From CAZAJT01 sp964485585 (GTDB lineage: Bacteria; Patescibacteriota; Microgenomatia; UBA1406; GWC2-37-13), in the NCBI GenBank assembly GCA_964485585.1, contig CAZAJT010000050.1, forward strand, positions 1 through 6,383: DNA of 6,383 nt, read 5' to 3'. Position numbers and translations under genes: made by a program. Shown in pieces: positions 4,489 through 6,383 of the stretch; position 1 is the first letter of the stretch; each line of letters starts with the position of its first letter. Below the pieces are notes generated by a model that was not told the DNA's origin, searched no databases, and was given only the letters and a program-made list of their open reading frames with translations.

Positions 4489-5292
4489 GTCCTCTATGTT
4501 TAACTTCAAAGCAGGAGACATGGTGGTTTTGATAAATGCCGCAGAGATATTTTGTTTTCCTATTGATCGAAGAATAACCTTCGCATTCTCCCCGAGGGCT
4601 TTTTCATCATGGGAAACTTTTCCAATCATCTGGTGAAGCAGCGGAAACTTTGGTTCAGTCTTCCAGCGAAGCGTCCCTTTTTCAAACTTCTTTGCGACCG
4701 CCTCTGGCTTATCGGTGATTGTTCCTGCTTTGGGATTGGGCATCAGCCCTTTTGGACCAAGTACTTTTGCGAAGCGCGCCAGCTTTGGCATGTAGGAAGG
4801 GCTCGTGATGAGTACGTCAAAATCCATAAACCCTCCTTCAAGTTTTTTCAAAAGATCATCGCTCATAATCACAACGCGGGTCGCCTTGCCGGTTAAATGA
4901 GGAAGCTCTACTTCTCCTCTCAAACCGGTCTTTTCTACATTCACATGAAGTTCCACTGACTCATCAAACTTTGTATAGGAAATTTTTTTCAGCAGCATTA
5001 CTGCCTCATTAATAGAATACATCTTTGTTTTATCAATCTTAGTGGCAGCGCTCTGGTATTTTTTGCCTTTAATCTTCTTTTGCTGTTTGGTAGACTTCAA
5101 TCTTTTTTTTGCTCGCTTTTTATCATCGCGAGGAACCCGACGTACGTCGGGGGACGTGGCAATCTCACTGTCATCCCGGACTCCGATCCGTGATACAGAA
5201 GTTTTCTTCTCTTTCCTTTTCTCCTTAGAAGCTTCTTTCTGTTTTTTCTCCACCTCCTCAAGTCCCAGTATTCTCGTTCGTACTTTTCCCAT
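4483..5292 (-). CDS. rplA: 50S ribosomal protein L1, extended N-terminus
   Basis: The large-subunit protein at the L1 stalk, which binds 23S rRNA and often represses its own operon. The 269 residues comprise a charged N-terminal extension (1-72), then the L1 body from KIKGKKYQSAATKID, with ELHVNVEKTGLRGEVELP, MDFDVLITSP, the signature LGPKGLMPNPKAGT and a C-terminal strand KTTMSPALKLNI. The start at 5292 (MGKVRTRILG) is preferred; the ATG at 5301 would add MIQ, and neither has a Shine-Dalgarno. Residues 31-58 (TSVSRIGVRDDSEIATSPDV and the eight that follow) are encoded by a GC-rich repeat element, while the flanking extension is lysine/glutamate-rich, so the extension is partly native and partly inserted. 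Compared with typical L1 of about 230 residues, domain II seems to lack about 17 residues between RVVI and LLKKLEGG. It lies downstream of rplK, as usual. Confidence 0.95.
   Translation of the reverse strand: MGKVRTRILGLEEVEKKQKEASKEKRKEKKTSVSRIGVRDDSEIATSPDVRRVPRDDKKRAKKRLKSTKQQKKIKGKKYQSAATKIDKTKMYSINEAVMLLKKISYTKFDESVELHVNVEKTGLRGEVELPHLTGKATRVVIMSDDLLKKLEGGFMDFDVLITSPSYMPKLARFAKVLGPKGLMPNPKAGTITDKPEAVAKKFEKGTLRWKTEPKFPLLHQMIGKVSHDEKALGENAKVILRSIGKQNISAAFIKTTMSPALKLNIEDL
5121..5195. mobile_element. GC-rich palindromic repeat inserted in frame in rplA
   Basis: Bounded by TATCA (5121-5125) and TGATA (5191-5195). It holds ATCATCGCGAGGA, the perfect 16-bp palindrome CCCGACGTACGTCGGG (5136-5151), GGACGTGGCAATCTC and GTCATCCCGGACTCCGATCC. 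The TCAT...GAGGA...CGACGT...AATCTC order parallels the start of the 131-bp element at 3694-3728 and the common GTCATTGCGAGGA...GCAATCTC interspersed repeats. It is much more GC-rich than the A/T-rich lysine codons on both sides. Read through in the L1 frame it has no stop. Confidence 0.72.
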
Positions 5293-5304
5293 TTGAATCA
5301 TTCT

Positions 5305-5354
5305 GAGTTATGAGTTCTGAGTACTCAGAACTCATAACGCATAACTCATAACTA
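5305..5354. repeat. Inverted heptamer array at the rplK-rplA junction, GAGTT words
   Basis: GAGTTAT, GAGTTCT, GAGT, then the inverse units ACTC, AGAACTC, ATAACGC, ATAACTC, ATAACTA. The central part, 5307-5338, is a perfect 32-bp palindrome (half-site GTTATGAGTTCTGAGT). It fills nearly all of the 66-nt spacer. The word is the same as in transketolase arrays 1 and 3. Confidence 0.9.
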
Positions 5355-5358
5355 ACTT

Positions 5359-5787
5359 TTAATCATTTTCGACCTCAACACCCATCGACCTCGCGGTCCC
5401 TGTAACAATCTGCATCGCCCCTTCTCTATTTAATGCATTCATATCTTTCATTTTATCTTTCGCGATTTCTTCAAGCTGAGCACGAGACAGCTTACCTACT
5501 TTATTCATCTTCGGTGAGCCAGAACCTTTTGTAATGGCCAATTTCTTTTTGATCATCGCCGCAACCGGCGGAAGTTTGGTGATAAAACTAAACGTCCGGT
5601 CTTCATACACAGTGATCACTGCAGGAATAATCTGACCCTTCTGCTTGGTAGTTTTTGCATTGTATTCCTTAATAAACTCCATGATCGGCACCCCGTGCTG
5701 ACCAAGTGCCGGACCAACGGGCGGTGCCGGAGTTGCCTCCCCCGCCGCAAGATTCAGTTTTATAGTCGTTTTTATTTTCTTTGCCAC
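5359..5787 (-). CDS. rplK: 50S ribosomal protein L11
   Basis: 142 residues, the standard length. The N-terminal domain has KLNLAAGEATPAPPVGPALG followed by QHGVPIMEFIKEYN; the C-terminal 23S rRNA-binding domain holds the family strings KGSGSPKMNKVGKLSRAQLEEIAK and DMNALNREGAMQIVTGTARSMGVEV. It forms the GTPase-associated centre of the large subunit. The start is GTG at 5787 (MAKKIKTTIKL), fixed by alignment with the family. No Shine-Dalgarno precedes it: the DNA upstream is 9-nt repeat words, three bases away. It is second in the nusG-rplK-rplA run, with a 71-nt spacer after nusG and 66 nt before rplA. Confidence 0.97.
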   Translation of the reverse strand: MAKKIKTTIKLNLAAGEATPAPPVGPALGQHGVPIMEFIKEYNAKTTKQKGQIIPAVITVYEDRTFSFITKLPPVAAMIKKKLAITKGSGSPKMNKVGKLSRAQLEEIAKDKMKDMNALNREGAMQIVTGTARSMGVEVEND

Positions 5788-5790
5788 AGT

Positions 5791-5862
5791 TTGGTTAAAT
5801 TGGTTAAATTGGTCGAGCTAGTTTAACCAGTTAAACTAGTTTAACCATTTTAACTAATTTAC
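5791..5862. repeat. Inverted 9-nt word array at the nusG-rplK junction
   Basis: TTGGTTAAA twice, then TTGGTCGAG (5791-5817), followed by inverse-type units CTAGTTTAA, CCAGTTAAA, CTAGTTTAA, CCATTTTAA, CTAATTTAC (5818-5862). The period is 9 rather than 7. The last unit contains the nusG stop codon (5859-5861). The inverted halves can fold into an AT-rich stem with no following T-run on the minus strand. Confidence 0.88.
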
Positions 5863-6383
5863 AGCTTCGCTACTTGCAAAAAATCCAACTCTACCGGAGT
5901 TTCCCGATCGAATATTGAAACGAGAACACGCACCTTTCCCTTATCTTCATCAATTGCCTCAATTGTACCAAGGAAATCGGCAAACGGTCCCTCGGTGATC
6001 TTCACTGCTTCACCAACAGAGAACTTCGCCTTAAACTTCGGTTGCTCTTGCGCAACAAACTGCATTATCGCATCTACTTCCCGCTCTGAAATCGGAGTCG
6101 GCTTTAAACCGGCGCCGACAAATCCGGTTACTCCTTCAGTAGTACGAACAACCAGCCATGAATCATCATCCAAAATCATACGAATGAGCACATATCCGGG
6201 AAACACTTTCTCGGTGGCCTTTGACTTCTTTCCTTTCTTCACGATAACAATCTCACGAATAGGGATAATGATATCAAATATCCTATCTTCAACGCCGAGA
6301 CTTTTTATCCGCTGTTCAAGGGCTGCTTTTACTCGCCCCTCATATCCTGTCTGTACGTGGATAACGTACCACTTTGCACCAGC
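5859..6383 (-). CDS. nusG: Transcription termination/antitermination factor NusG, 5' partial
   Basis: 174 residues are visible. The frame is open to the window edge: AGAKWYVIHVQTGYEGRVKA begins the NGN domain, which continues through FPGYVLIRM and WLVVRTTEGVTGFVG. A KOW domain follows, with FSVGEAVKITEGPFADFLG and the C-terminal VELDFLQVAKL. NusG binds RNA polymerase, promotes processive elongation, and links it to Rho or ribosomes. Only a few N-terminal residues are probably missing. A GTG at 6242 is an internal valine (IVIVKKG), not a start. The segment KKGKKSKATEKV is the usual variable loop. It is first of the visible ribosomal run; secE would be expected just beyond the window. Confidence 0.97.
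   Translation of the reverse strand, partial: AGAKWYVIHVQTGYEGRVKAALEQRIKSLGVEDRIFDIIIPIREIVIVKKGKKSKATEKVFPGYVLIRMILDDDSWLVVRTTEGVTGFVGAGLKPTPISEREVDAIMQFVAQEQPKFKAKFSVGEAVKITEGPFADFLGTIEAIDEDKGKVRVLVSIFDRETPVELDFLQVAKL

Noticed and set aside
4445..5296. Plus-strand open frames opposite rplA (4445-4636, 4609-4896, 5042-5296)
   Set aside because: They are antisense shadows of a firmly identified ribosomal protein gene, with no ribosome binding sites or recognisable domains.
4415..5862. The inverted spacer arrays as Rho-independent terminators
   Set aside because: The stems are AT-rich or long with no T-run on the minus strand after them, and termination inside nusG-rplK-rplA would be unexpected.

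Overview
The window reads as chromosomal DNA of a bacterium with a small, compact genome, most likely a Patescibacteria/CPR lineage. This is an inference. It rests on a ribosomal protein L1 with a lysine-rich N-terminal extension and a shortened second domain, a nusG-rplK-rplA cluster not followed by rplJ-rplL, and a degraded toxin locus. The L1 resembles what I recall of Microgenomates L1 proteins, but I cannot run a tree. The standard genetic code is used.

Layout. Plus strand, 1-2973: the 3' nine-tenths of a single-chain transketolase (1-1791); a lone Phd/YefM-type antitoxin (1849-2124) whose promoter and TGTACA operator overlap its start codon; the 3' remnant of a PIN-domain toxin (2105-2203); then a two-gene unit with its own promoter, Shine-Dalgarno sites and terminator, coding for an unknown 103-residue protein (2416-2727) and a 52-residue KGG-motif protein (2740-2898). 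Minus strand, 6383-2985: nusG (partial), rplK, rplA, a HEPN-like protein, and a histidine phosphatase, all co-directional and convergent with the plus-strand genes.

The most striking content is repetitive. Short degenerate words, nearly all with a 7-nt period, occupy almost every minus-strand gene junction (66-71 nt between nusG/rplK, rplK/rplA and rplA/HEPN, plus both sides of the HEPN/phosphatase junction). Six more arrays lie inside the transketolase reading frame without breaking it. Words of the same type recur at different places (GAGTT-, CTAC-, GATC-). Arrays often come as inverted pairs able to form hairpins. They touch or contain start and stop codons and seem to have replaced the ribosome binding sites of four genes. 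The nusG/rplK spacer uses a 9-nt unit instead.

A second repeat class is also present: a 131-bp nested palindrome of the TGTCATCCTGA...TCAGAATGACA type (3676-3806), and a GC-rich element of related layout inserted in frame in rplA (5121-5195), adding about 28 residues to L1. The closest described parallels I know are cyanobacterial heptameric STRR repeats and the Rickettsia palindromic elements that insert in frame in proteins. Having both kinds, with several word families, inside core genes of one short window is the main reason for a second look.
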